Positions 9,269 to 17,573 are shown, counted from the first letter of the stretch. The stretch is 64,000 nt of DNA from Gemmobacter aquaticus (GCF_007859075.1 NZ_VOAK01000011.1:496001-560000); one strand, 5' to 3'. Numbers and translations: made by a program. The notes: generated by a model not told the origin, from the sequence alone.

Positions 9269-9648
9269 GTGCGTAATTCCCTTGGTTCAGCGTTGCTCTG
9301 TCTTGACCGCCACGAAGCTTGACTGATCGGCCTCTGTTCCGATCCGCGTCTCGGTGCGGCATGTGCTCATATAGCCCCTCAATGGTGGCGGGAGTTGGGA
9401 GGCAATACGGCCAAAGAAAAATATCGTTCACCAAGGGTAAAAAATCAAATATCACATTGAAAAGAAACAGTAAAAAAATATCGACCGATATGCGCAACCC
9501 AAAACTGGCTTCGGAAATTGCGCCAAACTGCGGCAAGATTGCGGCAAGATTGCCACGATTTGGTACCTGTTTCCGTGGTTTTGTGGATCGAAGCAGGGTT
9601 TTCTGGCACTCTGCCCACCATAAAACCGGATAACGGACAGGCAGCCCC
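9269..9648. promoter_or_regulatory. AT-rich divergent region between pilin and transglycosylase
   Basis: A 380-base stretch without a gene, between the minus-strand pilin and the plus-strand transglycosylase. Positions about 9414-9490 are strikingly AT-rich (runs such as GGGTAAAAAATCAAATATC) in an otherwise GC-rich window. It must hold the pilus promoter and probably that of the transglycosylase. I could not place clear -35/-10 boxes or a known operator. Confidence 0.5.
9529..9550. repeat. Tandem 11-bp repeat, two copies
   Basis: TGCGGCAAGAT occurs twice head to tail at 9529-9539 and 9540-9550 in the divergent regulatory region upstream of the pilin genes. A spacing of one helical turn would suit a regulator dimer, but simple slippage is equally possible. 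Confidence 0.6.
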
Positions 9649-10545
9649 ATGAGGCGGGGAATCGAAGCAGCGGTGATCGTCGGCCTGATTCTGGCTGGCG
9701 CACAAGCCACGCGGGCACAGACAGTGCCCGGGTTTGAAAACTTTACATTCCGCAGCGTGAAACCGCCCGCCCCAGGCGAAAAGGTCAAGCGACGCATTAC
9801 CGTCCAGATCGACCCGGAAGAGCAGGCCCGGCGCCTGGCGGCCTCTCCCAAGGTCGACCTGAAGAAAGAGGCGGAATCGGTCGCCGAGCAAAAACCTGAA
9901 CCATTGCCCGAACCGCAGGGGCCGCGCTTGCCGCAGCCGAAGGTGGCCAACACCTATGCGTGGTTCTGGGACCGTGTGCCGCCGGCGCGCGAGGCGGTTC
10001 AAGGCCGGTTTCCTGCCGCCATGGCTGCGCTGTCGCAAGGGCCGGGCGGCAGCATTGTTGCAGCGCCGCGCATGCAGAGCCTGCAGAACATCGCGCAAAG
10101 CTACGGAACCGACATCCTCGCCACCACCATCGGCACCGAGGTATCGCCCGCACTGGTGCTCGCAGTGATTGCCGTGGAAAGCGCAGGCCGGCCCAATGCG
10201 ATCAGTTCGGCTGGGGCGCAGGGGCTCATGCAGCTTATTCCTGCGACGGCCGAGCGCTTCGGCGTGTCGGATGCGTCGGTCCCCTCGCAGAACATCAAGG
10301 GCGGCGTGGCCTATCTCGACTGGCTGATGAAGCGGTTCGATCGGGATCCGCTGATGGTTCTGGCCGCTTATAACGCGGGCGAGGGGGCCGTGGATGCCAA
10401 TGGCGGCGTGCCACCCTATGCCGAAACCCGTGACTATGTGCCAAAGGTTCTGGCCGCATGGCAGGTGGCGCAGGGCCTTTGTCAGACCCCGCCCGAGCTC
10501 TTCTCTGATCCTTGCGTCTTCAAGATCATGTCGGTCGGCGGTTAG
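9649..10545 (+). CDS. Periplasmic lytic transglycosylase, SLT domain
   Basis: A 298-residue exported protein: signal peptide (AAVIVGLILAGAQATRAQ), a Pro/Glu-rich linker to about residue 100, then an SLT (family 1) domain at about 150-275. The catalytic Glu177 is in AVIAVESAG, followed by AQGLMQLIPATAERFGV (190-206) and AAYNAGEGAV (239-248). It should cleave the MurNAc-GlcNAc bond of peptidoglycan, forming 1,6-anhydro ends. Standing divergent to the pilus operon, it may open the wall for the pilus, but this is inference from position only. Its stop overlaps that of the convergent acetyltransferase. Confidence 0.9.
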   Translation: MRRGIEAAVIVGLILAGAQATRAQTVPGFENFTFRSVKPPAPGEKVKRRITVQIDPEEQARRLAASPKVDLKKEAESVAEQKPEPLPEPQGPRLPQPKVANTYAWFWDRVPPAREAVQGRFPAAMAALSQGPGGSIVAAPRMQSLQNIAQSYGTDILATTIGTEVSPALVLAVIAVESAGRPNAISSAGAQGLMQLIPATAERFGVSDASVPSQNIKGGVAYLDWLMKRFDRDPLMVLAAYNAGEGAVDANGGVPPYAETRDYVPKVLAAWQVAQGLCQTPPELFSDPCVFKIMSVGG

Positions 10546-10832
10546 ACCGCGAAGGCATCGGCCCATTCAGGGTGCTTCTTGCGCTGCGCATTTACAAAGG
10601 GGCACAGCGGCATGATGCGAAACCCTTCGGCGCGGGCGTCCTCGACCAGTCTCGTGACCAGCGCGAGCCCCGCGCCAGTGCCCCGAAAGCTGTCAGGAAC
10701 CAGCGTGTGATCGGCGATCACCAGAACGGGCGAGGTGATGGAATAGGTCAGCTCGGCCTCGTCACCGTTCTGCCGGATGACATAGCGGCCTTTGGAGCCG
10801 TTGGTCTCGCGCTGGATATCAAAGGTGGTCAT
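10542..10832 (-). CDS. Small GNAT-fold N-acetyltransferase (YjdJ-type)
   Basis: A 96-residue protein of the short GNAT/YjdJ-like family. The start at 10832 follows AGGAG in CAACAGGAGCGAC. It contains the acetyl-CoA binding signature HTLVPDSFRGTGAGLALVTR and the terminal segment IMPLCPFVNAQRKKHPEWAD typical of this family. The substrate is unknown. It converges on the transglycosylase gene with a 4-base overlap in which both stop codons interlock (TTAG). Confidence 0.85.
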   Translation of the reverse strand: MTTFDIQRETNGSKGRYVIRQNGDEAELTYSITSPVLVIADHTLVPDSFRGTGAGLALVTRLVEDARAEGFRIMPLCPFVNAQRKKHPEWADAFAV

Positions 10833-10936
10833 GTCGCGCTCCTGTTGCTGTGCCATCCATCTGGCCCGATTGCGGCGTCTGCAGCAAGGCGCGCGACCGT
10901 GCGGTTCCGCACAGCGGCGGTGCGGAAGAAAGGAGA

Positions 10937-10955
10937 GGGGGGCAGATAGCCCCCC
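10937..10955 (-). terminator. Terminator-like hairpins after scoB
   Basis: GGGGGGC and GCCCCCC pair across a 5-base AGATA loop directly after scoB. A second GCCCGA/TCGGGC hairpin lies between it and the stop codon. On the minus strand the stem is followed by a pyrimidine-rich TCTCCTTTCTTCC rather than a pure T-run, so termination strength is uncertain. Confidence 0.55.
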
Positions 10956-10969
10956 GCCCGAAGTCGGGC

Positions 10970-11599
10970 TTAGCCGACAATCGTTGCTTCGGTCGCGGCG
11001 TGCAGTTCAGCCTCGGTGACACCATCGGCGCATTCCACGATCTTCAACCCGCCCGGCACCACGTCGAGGACGCCGAGGTTGGTGATGATGCGGTTGACGA
11101 CGCGCTTGCCGGTCAGGGGCAGGGTGCAGGCGCGCAGCACCTTGGACTCGCCGGCCTTGTTGGTGTGGTCCATCACCACGACTACACGGCCCACGCCCGC
11201 GACCAGATCCATTGCCCCGCCCATGCCCTTCACAAGCTTGCCGGGGATCATCCAGTTCGCGAGATCGCCGTCCTCGCTCACCTCCATCGCGCCGAGGATC
11301 GCCATCGCGATCTTGCCGCCGCGGATCATGGCAAACGAGGTCGCGCTGTCGAAATAGGCCGTCTGCGGCAGTTCGGTGATGGTCTGCTTGCCCGCGTTGA
11401 TCAGATCGGCGTCCTCTTCGCCTTCAAACGGGAAGGGGCCCATGCCGAGCATCCCGTTTTCCGATTGCAGCGTCACGTTCACGCCCGCGGGGATGTAGTT
11501 CGACACCAGCGTCGGGATGCCGATGCCGAGGTTCACATACCAGCCGTCCTGCAACTCCTGCGCGGCACGGGCGGCCATTTGGTTCCGGTCCCAGGGCAT
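10970..11599 (-). CDS. scoB: 3-oxoacid CoA-transferase subunit B
   Basis: A 209-residue beta subunit of a succinyl-CoA:3-oxoacid-type CoA-transferase. The catalytic glutamate is Glu47 in LQSENGMLG, followed by [19 protein letters not shown] and [16 protein letters not shown], all typical of this subunit. The enzyme moves CoA from succinyl-CoA to a 3-oxoacid such as acetoacetate, feeding ketone bodies or poly-hydroxybutyrate breakdown products to thiolase. Its ATG overlaps the scoA stop (ATGA), so the subunits are translationally coupled. Confidence 0.92.
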   Translation of the reverse strand: MPWDRNQMAARAAQELQDGWYVNLGIGIPTLVSNYIPAGVNVTLQSENGMLGMGPFPFEGEEDADLINAGKQTITELPQTAYFDSATSFAMIRGGKIAMAILGAMEVSEDGDLANWMIPGKLVKGMGGAMDLVAGVGRVVVVMDHTNKAGESKVLRACTLPLTGKRVVNRIITNLGVLDVVPGGLKIVECADGVTEAELHAATEATIVG

Positions 11600-12303
11600 C
11601 AGATGGCCTCCTTCTTGCGCACGGTGCGCTGTTCGATCCGCTTCTCATGCGGGCCCTGGACAATGCGATGCACATAGATGCCGGGCAGGTGGATCATGTC
11701 GGGGTCAAGGCTGCCAAGCGGCACGATCTCTTCCACCTCGGCCACACAGATCTTGCCGCAGGTCGCGGCGGGGACGTTGAAGTTGCGCGCGGTCTTGCGG
11801 AACACAAGGTTGCCCGACGGGTCGGCCTTCCAGGCCTTCACGATCGCCAGATCCGCGACGATGCCGGTTTCCAGAATGTATTCGCGGCCGTTGAAGACCT
11901 TCACATCCTTGCCCTCGGCAATCACCGTACCCACGCCGGTCGCGGTGTAGAAGCCGGGGATACCCGCGCCGCCCGCCCGCATCCGCTCGGCCAGCGTGCC
12001 CTGCGGATTGAACTCCAGCTCCAGCTCGCCCGAAAGGTATTGGCGCATGAATTCGGCATTCTCGCCCACGTAGGACGAGATCATCTTCTTGACTTGCCGC
12101 GTCTCAAGCAGTTGGCCAAGGCCAAAACCATCGACGCCTGCGTTGTTCGAGGCAACCGTCAGCCCCTTGACCCCGCTGTCGCGGATCGCCGCGATCAGAA
12201 GCTCGGGGATGCCACAAAGGCCAAAGCCCCCCGAGGCGATCAGCATGCCGTCCGAAAGCAGCCCTTCAAGCGCTGCAGCGGCGGTCGGATAGGTCTTTTG
12301 CAT
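11599..12303 (-). CDS. scoA: 3-oxoacid CoA-transferase subunit A
   Basis: A 234-residue alpha subunit of the same CoA-transferase. Typical segments are [18 protein letters not shown] near the N-terminus (the CoA-binding glycine-rich loop), [16 protein letters not shown], and [16 protein letters not shown]. It is first in the operon and overlaps scoB by 4 bases. A thiolase that could act next in acetoacetate use lies at 49066-50241, outside this operon. Confidence 0.92.
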   Translation of the reverse strand: MQKTYPTAAAALEGLLSDGMLIASGGFGLCGIPELLIAAIRDSGVKGLTVASNNAGVDGFGLGQLLETRQVKKMISSYVGENAEFMRQYLSGELELEFNPQGTLAERMRAGGAGIPGFYTATGVGTVIAEGKDVKVFNGREYILETGIVADLAIVKAWKADPSGNLVFRKTARNFNVPAATCGKICVAEVEEIVPLGSLDPDMIHLPGIYVHRIVQGPHEKRIEQRTVRKKEAI

Positions 12304-12404
12304 GGGCCTCCCTCGCGTTGATTTGCCATTGATTTGTGGCGAAGCGCGCAGATCTAGTCAATTGCCGCGCTGCGGCAGAGTGTGCGCCGCACAGATTTTT
12401 CCGG

Positions 12405-12432
12405 TTGTCGCCGGAAATCGCTTGGTTATGTT
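12405..12432 (+). promoter_or_regulatory. Possible promoter of tRNA-Leu
   Basis: TTGTCG at 12405-12410 and TATGTT at 12427-12432, spaced 16 bases, stand 8 bases before the tRNA gene. The boxes are weak matches to sigma-70 consensus and the call depends mostly on position. Confidence 0.35.
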
Positions 12433-12440
12433 CGGCCATG

Positions 12441-12524
12441 GCCCGCGTGGTGGAATGGTAGACGCTGGGGACTTAAAATCCCTTGCCTTCGGGCGTGCGG
12501 GTTCGAGTCCCGCCGCGGGCACCA
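12441..12524 (+). tRNA. tRNA-Leu (anticodon UAA)
   Basis: An 84-base tRNA gene with an encoded CCA end. The acceptor stem pairs GCCCGCG (12441-12447) with CGCGGGC. The D region contains TGGAATGGTAGACGC, and the anticodon loop CTTAAAA gives anticodon TAA. There is a long variable arm (TGCCTTCGGGCG) as expected for a class II leucine tRNA, and the T loop is GGTTCGAGTCC. It reads UUA, and UUG by wobble. Confidence 0.96.
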
Positions 12525-12547
12525 ATTAATCTTTTAATTTCAATGAG

Positions 12548-13303
12548 TTATGTGGATGGCTTTTTGTCTTTCGCGGCGACCAGCTTGTAATAGAGCCACT
12601 CCGGCAGGAAGGCCGACCCGCGTAGCAGCCACTGGAACGGCGTCGGGAAGCTGCGCGAGAAGCGCCCGCTCTCCATCAACCGGATGATCTGATCGGCCGC
12701 CTGCGCGGGTTCCATCAGCTGCGGCATGGCGAAATCGTTCATCGCGGTCAGGCGCGTGCGGATGAAGCCGGGATTGGCAAGCTGGATCCTGACGCCCGTG
12801 TGCGCCAGATCGGCGCGCAGCGTTTCGGCAAGGGACATGACGCCCGCCTTGGACGCGCCATAGCCCACCGCGCCTGGCAGGCCACGGAACCCTGAAAGCG
12901 AGCCGGTCAGCACCACATGCCCTTCGTTGCGCGCCATCATCCCCGGCAGGACTGCGCCCAGCACACGGGCGCAGCCGGTCAGGTTGATGTCGCACATCGC
13001 CACGACCTTTTCCGTGTCCCAGTCCTGCGCGCGCATCGGCCAATAGACTGCGGCGAGCCAGACCAGCCCATCCACCTCGCCGACCTGCGCTGCCGCAGCG
13101 GCCACAGATGCGGGGTCTGCCACATCCATCGGGACCACCTCGGCCCCAAGCGGGCGGGCGACAGCCTCAAGTGCATCGGCTCGCCGCGATGACAGGACCA
13201 GTCGGGCTCCGCGTTGGGACATCGCCTCTGCCAGGGCGGCGCCAAGGCCCTCGGACGCCCCGACAAGCCAGTAGCGCCGACCGTTCAATGTGTATTTGGT
13301 CAT
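12548..13303 (-). CDS. Short-chain dehydrogenase/reductase of the RpoE-linked operon
   Basis: A 251-residue SDR enzyme. The start at 13303 overlaps the stop of the DUF1365 gene (ATGA), fixing both the start and the operon. The nucleotide loop is GASEGLGAAL near the N-terminus, a variant of TGxxxGxG, followed by the catalytic Ser in VVLTGSLSG and the Tyr-x3-Lys pair in VGYGASKAG. The substrate is unknown. As third gene of an operon running away from rpoE-chrR, it probably belongs to the membrane-lipid part of the singlet-oxygen response, as do the neighbouring genes in R. sphaeroides (recalled, not checked). Confidence 0.85.
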   Translation of the reverse strand: MTKYTLNGRRYWLVGASEGLGAALAEAMSQRGARLVLSSRRADALEAVARPLGAEVVPMDVADPASVAAAAAQVGEVDGLVWLAAVYWPMRAQDWDTEKVVAMCDINLTGCARVLGAVLPGMMARNEGHVVLTGSLSGFRGLPGAVGYGASKAGVMSLAETLRADLAHTGVRIQLANPGFIRTRLTAMNDFAMPQLMEPAQAADQIIRLMESGRFSRSFPTPFQWLLRGSAFLPEWLYYKLVAAKDKKPST

Positions 13304-14049
13304 CGGCTGGCTTTCTGGGTGGGCGGAGTGGGGCGGTTTCGGAAGATCGCTCCCCGAAGCCACAACCGCAATGCCTGCCAATGGATCAGCGCAAGCACCC
13401 GACGCGAGCCGAGCGGCCGGCGCAGTGATGCCCGCAGGACGCCCGCGACCGTCAGCGGCTTCCGGGGGCCGATCAGGTTGGTATAAACGCCGCCCGTTTC
13501 ATTGGTGTGGTCGATCCAGATGCCGATCCGGTCCTCCCGGAGGTCAAAGCGAAAGCGATAGCTGCCCGAGATCGGTTGAAACGGCGAGACATGCATCACC
13601 TTGCGCGCCTCGATCCAGTCGTCCGGCCCGATGGGCGAGACATCGTCATGAAGGCACAGATAGCAATGCCGGTCGCCGTAAGTATTGGTGACCTCGGCCA
13701 CGACGATCCGAAGGCCATTTTCGTGACAAAGCCAGAAACTGACAGGGTTGAAGACGTGACCAAGGGTTTTTGGCTGGGCCAAAAGTTCGATTTTTGAAGG
13801 TGAGGGCAACCCATGTGCCGCCAGAACCTCACGCAGCCAGCGCGCGCCAGAGCCCGCGCCCGGTGGTCCGCCATGGTCGCGGTCACTGACCGACATCAGG
13901 TTCGCGCGGTTGCGAGAGAAAAGCCATGGCGCTTTTACAGCGCCCTCGGCGTCAAGCAGCACATAGTCAACGCCATAGCGGAACGCGTTCGTGATCGGCC
14001 CCTTGCGGCCGTGGAACGTGTGTCCCGCGATGTGCTCGACCCGGTTCAT
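13300..14049 (-). CDS. DUF1365 protein of the RpoE-linked operon
   Basis: A 249-residue member of the DUF1365 family, recognisable from HTFHGRKGPITNAFRYGVDY at the N-terminus, NPVSFWLCHE in the middle and KVMHVSPFQPISGSYRFRF further on. The biochemical role is not established. The family regularly accompanies an FAD-dependent amine-oxidase-like protein and cyclopropane-synthase-like methyltransferases, suggesting modification of membrane fatty acyl chains. It overlaps both neighbours by 4 bases (ATGA at each end), so the three genes are tightly coupled. Confidence 0.88.
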   Translation of the reverse strand: MNRVEHIAGHTFHGRKGPITNAFRYGVDYVLLDAEGAVKAPWLFSRNRANLMSVSDRDHGGPPGAGSGARWLREVLAAHGLPSPSKIELLAQPKTLGHVFNPVSFWLCHENGLRIVVAEVTNTYGDRHCYLCLHDDVSPIGPDDWIEARKVMHVSPFQPISGSYRFRFDLREDRIGIWIDHTNETGGVYTNLIGPRKPLTVAGVLRASLRRPLGSRRVLALIHWQALRLWLRGAIFRNRPTPPTQKASR

Positions 14050-15341
14050 TCAGCGGCTACCCTTAGCGTATCGCGCGCGGCCATCGCTTCGACCACATCG
14101 ACAGCGCTTGCAAAGCCGTCTTCGTGAAAGCCGTTCCGCATCCATGCCCCACAGAACCATGTCGCCCTTTCGCCGTTCACCGACCGCAGTGCTTGCTGTC
14201 CCTTCAGCGCCTCCAGATCATACACCGGATGGTGGAAGGTGTTCACGTCATAGATCAGATCCTCACGCACCGGGCTTGTGGCGTTCAGCGTCACAAACAT
14301 CGGATCGTCCTTCGGGATCGGCTGTAGCGAGTTCATCCAGTAGCTCAGCGAAATCCGCTCCGGGCGCTTTCCTGCAGGTTCCACATAGACCCAGCTGGAC
14401 CAGACCTTGCGGCGGCGGGGCATCAGGCTGGTGTCACAATGCAGGATTGCTTCGTTCGGCTGATAGCGGATGGCGCCTAGTGCGCGCCGCTCGGCCTCGG
14501 ACGGATCGCCAAGCATCGCCAGTGCCTGATCAGGGTGGGTTGCAAAGACCACCTCGTCAAATCCCTGCCAGTCGCCGCCCTGCACCATGACCTCGGGCAG
14601 GGGGCTGCGACGTACCGCAACAACGGGCCGCCCCGTGCACAACTGTACGCCCGCTGCCTGAAGCTGTGACTGAAGCCTGCGGACGTATTCGATCGAGCCG
14701 CCCTTTACCGTGTACCATTGATGCTGACCCGTCACGTTCATGAGATGATGGTTGCGGAAGAATGTCACGAGCGATTGGGCGGGAAAGTCCAGCACGCCCT
14801 CGCAGGGGGTGGACCAGATCGCCCCGGAAAACGGCAGAAGATAGCGATCACGGAACCAGTGCCCAGTCCCCAGTTCGCGCAGGAACTCGCGGATCGTCAT
14901 GCCGGGATGCTGCAGTGCGGACTCGGCATTGGCGTTGAAATGCAGGATGTCGCGCAACATCCGCAAGAAACGCGGATCGGCCGCACGTCGGCGCTGCGCG
15001 AAAAGCTGGTCGAGCGAGCCGAGCGCATATTCCATGCGTCCTCCGCCGAAAGAGGCGCCAAAGCTCATCTCGCTGGGTACATAGGGCACCTCCAGCCGGT
15101 CAAACAGCCGGGTCAGGTGCGGGTAGTTCACCTTGTTGAAGACGATAAAGCCGGTATCGACCGGCTGGTCTCCACGGCGGCCCGCCAGGATGGTGCGCGC
15201 ATGCCCCCCGAGGCGCGCCTCTGCTTCGAACAACGTCACGTCAGCGGTGTCTGACAGCAGATGTGCGGCGGCCAACCCCGAAATGCCACCTCCGATAACT
15301 GCAATGCGGCGGCGTGGTGGTTGTGGCATTTCGAATGGCAT
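14046..15341 (-). CDS. FAD-dependent amine-oxidase-like oxidoreductase
   Basis: A 431-residue flavoprotein. The start at 15341 is preferred over upstream ATGs because GAGGA stands 6 bases before it and the Rossmann loop AVIGGGISGLAAAHLL follows within 25 residues. Further features are the second FAD signature TLFEAEARLGGHARTI and VVFATHPDQALAMLGDPS. Such proteins pair with DUF1365 and act on unsaturated lipids or carotenoid-like substrates; the exact reaction here is unknown. It is first in the operon behind a candidate RpoE promoter (15368-15397) and divergent from rpoE. Confidence 0.85.
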   Translation of the reverse strand: MPFEMPQPPRRRIAVIGGGISGLAAAHLLSDTADVTLFEAEARLGGHARTILAGRRGDQPVDTGFIVFNKVNYPHLTRLFDRLEVPYVPSEMSFGASFGGGRMEYALGSLDQLFAQRRRAADPRFLRMLRDILHFNANAESALQHPGMTIREFLRELGTGHWFRDRYLLPFSGAIWSTPCEGVLDFPAQSLVTFFRNHHLMNVTGQHQWYTVKGGSIEYVRRLQSQLQAAGVQLCTGRPVVAVRRSPLPEVMVQGGDWQGFDEVVFATHPDQALAMLGDPSEAERRALGAIRYQPNEAILHCDTSLMPRRRKVWSSWVYVEPAGKRPERISLSYWMNSLQPIPKDDPMFVTLNATSPVREDLIYDVNTFHHPVYDLEALKGQQALRSVNGERATWFCGAWMRNGFHEDGFASAVDVVEAMAARDTLRVAAE

Positions 15342-15367
15342 TGCTGTCCTCGTCATGGGTTTTTGTT

Positions 15368-15397
15368 TGCTTACGCGCAGATAGCGCACATGGATCA
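15368..15397 (-). promoter_or_regulatory. Candidate RpoE (ECF11-type) promoter of the FAD/DUF1365/SDR operon
   Basis: On the minus strand TGATCC (plus 15392-15397) is followed after 18 bases by TAAGCA (plus 15368-15373), 27 bases before the flavoprotein start. The TGATC -35 element with a TAA-type -10 matches what is known of R. sphaeroides RpoE targets. Confidence 0.62.
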
Positions 15398-15423
15398 CTG
15401 AATCGCAAAGATTGCAGATGCTG

Positions 15424-15453
15424 TGATCCACTTTGATCCCCATCACGTATTGG
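15424..15453 (+). promoter_or_regulatory. Candidate autoregulatory RpoE promoter of rpoE-chrR
   Basis: TGATCC at 15424-15429, then 18 bases, then TATTGG at 15448-15453, pointing at rpoE. A second TGATCC lies at 15434-15439. The -35 match and the spacing equal those of the divergent promoter; the -10 is weaker. Autoregulation is usual for this sigma factor group. Confidence 0.52.
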
Positions 15454-15550
15454 CTGCATGATGTTCGATCTGTGCCAAACGGAAATTGTGGATGCGCGGG
15501 CCCGTCGGCGCCCGTATGCTGCGCCTCGCAAGGAGACGCAGCAGGCAGCA

Positions 15551-16099
15551 ATGGAACGCGCAAGCGCAGACGAACAGAACTGGACGGCTCTTCTGCTCGC
15601 CGTGCGAGACCAGCAGGACAAGGTGGCCTTTGCCGCACTGTTTCGCCATTTCGCGCCACGGGTGAAGGGGTTTCTGATGAAGTCGGGCATGTCGGCCGCC
15701 CTGGCCGAGGAATGCGCCCAGGATGTGTTGGCAACGCTGTGGCAAAAGTCGCATCTCTTTGATCCGACTCGCGCGAGCGTCGCGACCTGGGTGTTCACCA
15801 TTGCCCGAAACCGCCGGATCGACGCCGCTCGTCGCGCCGCCCGACCCGAGCCCGAGGATCTTCCCTGGGGCCCCGAGGCCGAGCCCGACCAGCAAGAGGC
15901 GCTCGAGATGGCGCAAGAGACGGAACGGTTGGGTGCGGCACTTGCACTTCTGCCTGAATCACAGCGGGCGCTGATCGAGAAGGCCTATTTCGGTGAGTTG
16001 ACGCATACCGAAATTGCCGCCGAGACCGGCCTGCCGATGGGAACAATCAAGTCGCGAATCCGGCTTGCACTGGACAAGCTGCGCGCACAACTGAGTTGA
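15551..16099 (+). CDS. rpoE: ECF sigma factor RpoE, singlet-oxygen type (ECF11)
   Basis: A 182-residue group IV sigma factor. The start at 15551 gives the length of R. sphaeroides RpoE and is preceded by AGG; the open frame extends 31 codons upstream without homology. Region 2 contains FRHFAPRVKGFLMKSG and EECAQDVLATLWQKSHLFDP, ending ASVATWVFTIARNRRIDAAR. Region 4 contains LTHTEIAAETGLPMGTIKSR, the helix-turn-helix that recognises the -35 box. With zinc anti-sigma ChrR it forms a singlet-oxygen sensor switch. chrR follows after 13 bases. Confidence 0.95.
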   Translation: MERASADEQNWTALLLAVRDQQDKVAFAALFRHFAPRVKGFLMKSGMSAALAEECAQDVLATLWQKSHLFDPTRASVATWVFTIARNRRIDAARRAARPEPEDLPWGPEAEPDQQEALEMAQETERLGAALALLPESQRALIEKAYFGELTHTEIAAETGLPMGTIKSRIRLALDKLRAQLS

Positions 16100-16112
16100 A
16101 GGCAAGACAAAG

Positions 16113-16754
16113 ATGACCACGATCCGCCACCATGTCTCTGACCGCCTCTTGATGGCCTACGCGACAGGCAGCCTGCCCGAAGCCTTTGGTCTGGTGATTG
16201 CCACGCACCTGTCGCTCTGCGATGAGTGCCGGGCAAGGCTGGGTGCATTTGATGCTGTGGGCGGCCAGGTGGTCGAGGGCTGTGAGGCCGAGATGGCCGC
16301 GGGCAGCCTAGATGCCTGCCTCGCGCGTCTTGGCGTGCAGGATCGCCGTGTTGCTCCCCTGCGGTCCAAGCCCGGAGTGTTCCCGCAGCCCTTGCGCGAC
16401 AAGGTGGGGGGCGATGCCTCCGCCGTCCGGTGGCGGCCTTTGGGGATGGGAGTGCGCCAAGCGATCCTTCCCACTTCCGATTCTGCGACGGCGCGGCTGC
16501 TCTATATCCCTGCGGGCGCTGCGGTGCCTGATCACGGGCACAAAGGCACGGAACTGACGCTGGTTCTGCAAGGTGCCTTCTCGGATGCGACCGACCGTTT
16601 TGGTCGCGGGGATCTTGAGATTGCGGATGAGGATCTGGAACACACGCCCGTCGCCGAGGCGGGGCAGGATTGCATCTGCCTTGCCGCAACCGATGCACCC
16701 CTGCGCTTCACTGGCCTGATCCCGCGCATGCTGCAGCCGATCTTCCGCATCTGA
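16113..16754 (+). CDS. chrR: ChrR, zinc anti-sigma factor for RpoE
   Basis: A 213-residue ChrR-family anti-sigma factor. The N-terminal domain carries the zinc ligands corresponding to His7, His32, Cys36 and Cys39 (in IRHHVSD and THLSLCDEC), which clamp the sigma factor. The C-terminal cupin has a second metal site, with PDHGHKGTEL supplying two His and a Glu and LEHTPVAE another His. In R. sphaeroides singlet oxygen triggers loss of the complex through the cupin half. All metal ligands known there are present here, so the switch should work. Confidence 0.95.
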   Translation: MTTIRHHVSDRLLMAYATGSLPEAFGLVIATHLSLCDECRARLGAFDAVGGQVVEGCEAEMAAGSLDACLARLGVQDRRVAPLRSKPGVFPQPLRDKVGGDASAVRWRPLGMGVRQAILPTSDSATARLLYIPAGAAVPDHGHKGTELTLVLQGAFSDATDRFGRGDLEIADEDLEHTPVAEAGQDCICLAATDAPLRFTGLIPRMLQPIFRI

Positions 16755-16776
16755 CGCAGCACCCCCCGTTCAAATG

Positions 16777-16808
16777 AAAAGACCCGCAGGTTTCCCTGCG
16801 GGTCTTTC
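16777..16808. terminator. Bidirectional terminator between chrR and the Bax-inhibitor gene
   Basis: A 10-bp stem, GACCCGCAGG (16781-16790) with CCTGCGGGTC (16795-16804), around a TTTC loop, flanked by AAAA before and TTTC after. It serves the two convergent genes. Confidence 0.88.
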
Positions 16809-16829
16809 CTATTCAGGCTGTTGCCGTAT

Positions 16830-17573
16830 TCACTCGCGGTTGCCCATGAACTGCAGCAGGAACATGAACAGGTTGATGAAGTCGAGATACAGGCTCAGCG
16901 CGCCCATGATCGCGGCCTTGCCCAGCCATTCCTGATCGCCGTGCATCGCGTGTTGCAGGTAGGTGTTCTTGATGTTCTGCGTGTCATAGGCAGTCAGACC
17001 CGCAAACAGCAGCACACCGATCACAGAGATCGCGAAAGCAAGCGCGCTCGACGCCAGGAACAGGTTGATCAGCGACGCCACGATGATACCGATCAGGCCC
17101 ATCAGCAGGAAGGTGCCAAAGCCCGACAGGTCACGCTTGGTCGTGTAGCCATAGAGGCTGAGCGACGCGAACGCGATCGAGGTCACAAGGAAAGTGGTCG
17201 CGATCGAGGTGTTGGTGAACGCCTGGAAAATCCACGCCAGCGACAGACCCATCGCCGCCGAGTAGACGTAGAAGAACAGTTGCGCACCCGCAGCCGACAG
17301 ACGATTGATCATGGCGCCAAAGGCAAAGACCATGATCAGCGGCAGGAACATGACGATCCAGCCAAGGATATTCGGGCGCATGGTCTCGGGGTCGCGGAAG
17401 ATCGCGAACAGCGCGTCGGACGAGCCGACCGCCCAAGCCACGCCTGCTGTGATCAGCATAGCGACGGACATCAGTCCGTAGACCTTGTTCATATGGGCGC
17501 GAAGGCCCTCGTCGATCTGCGCGGTGCGCGTACCAACGCCGGCGGCGCTGCGCATCGTGTTGAAATCAGCCAT
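16830..17573 (-). CDS. Bax inhibitor-1/YccA-family membrane protein
   Basis: A 247-residue integral membrane protein of the BI-1/YccA family. The start at 17573 follows GGAGG. Seven hydrophobic segments can be followed from VYGLMSVAMLITAGVAWAVG to the C-terminal LYLDFINLFMFLLQFMG, with the family hallmark LYLDFINLF near the end. Members are putative pH-dependent leak channels or modulators of membrane protease FtsH; the role here is not established. It is alone between a terminator and the DUF1127 gene. Confidence 0.9.
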   Translation of the reverse strand: MADFNTMRSAAGVGTRTAQIDEGLRAHMNKVYGLMSVAMLITAGVAWAVGSSDALFAIFRDPETMRPNILGWIVMFLPLIMVFAFGAMINRLSAAGAQLFFYVYSAAMGLSLAWIFQAFTNTSIATTFLVTSIAFASLSLYGYTTKRDLSGFGTFLLMGLIGIIVASLINLFLASSALAFAISVIGVLLFAGLTAYDTQNIKNTYLQHAMHGDQEWLGKAAIMGALSLYLDFINLFMFLLQFMGNRE

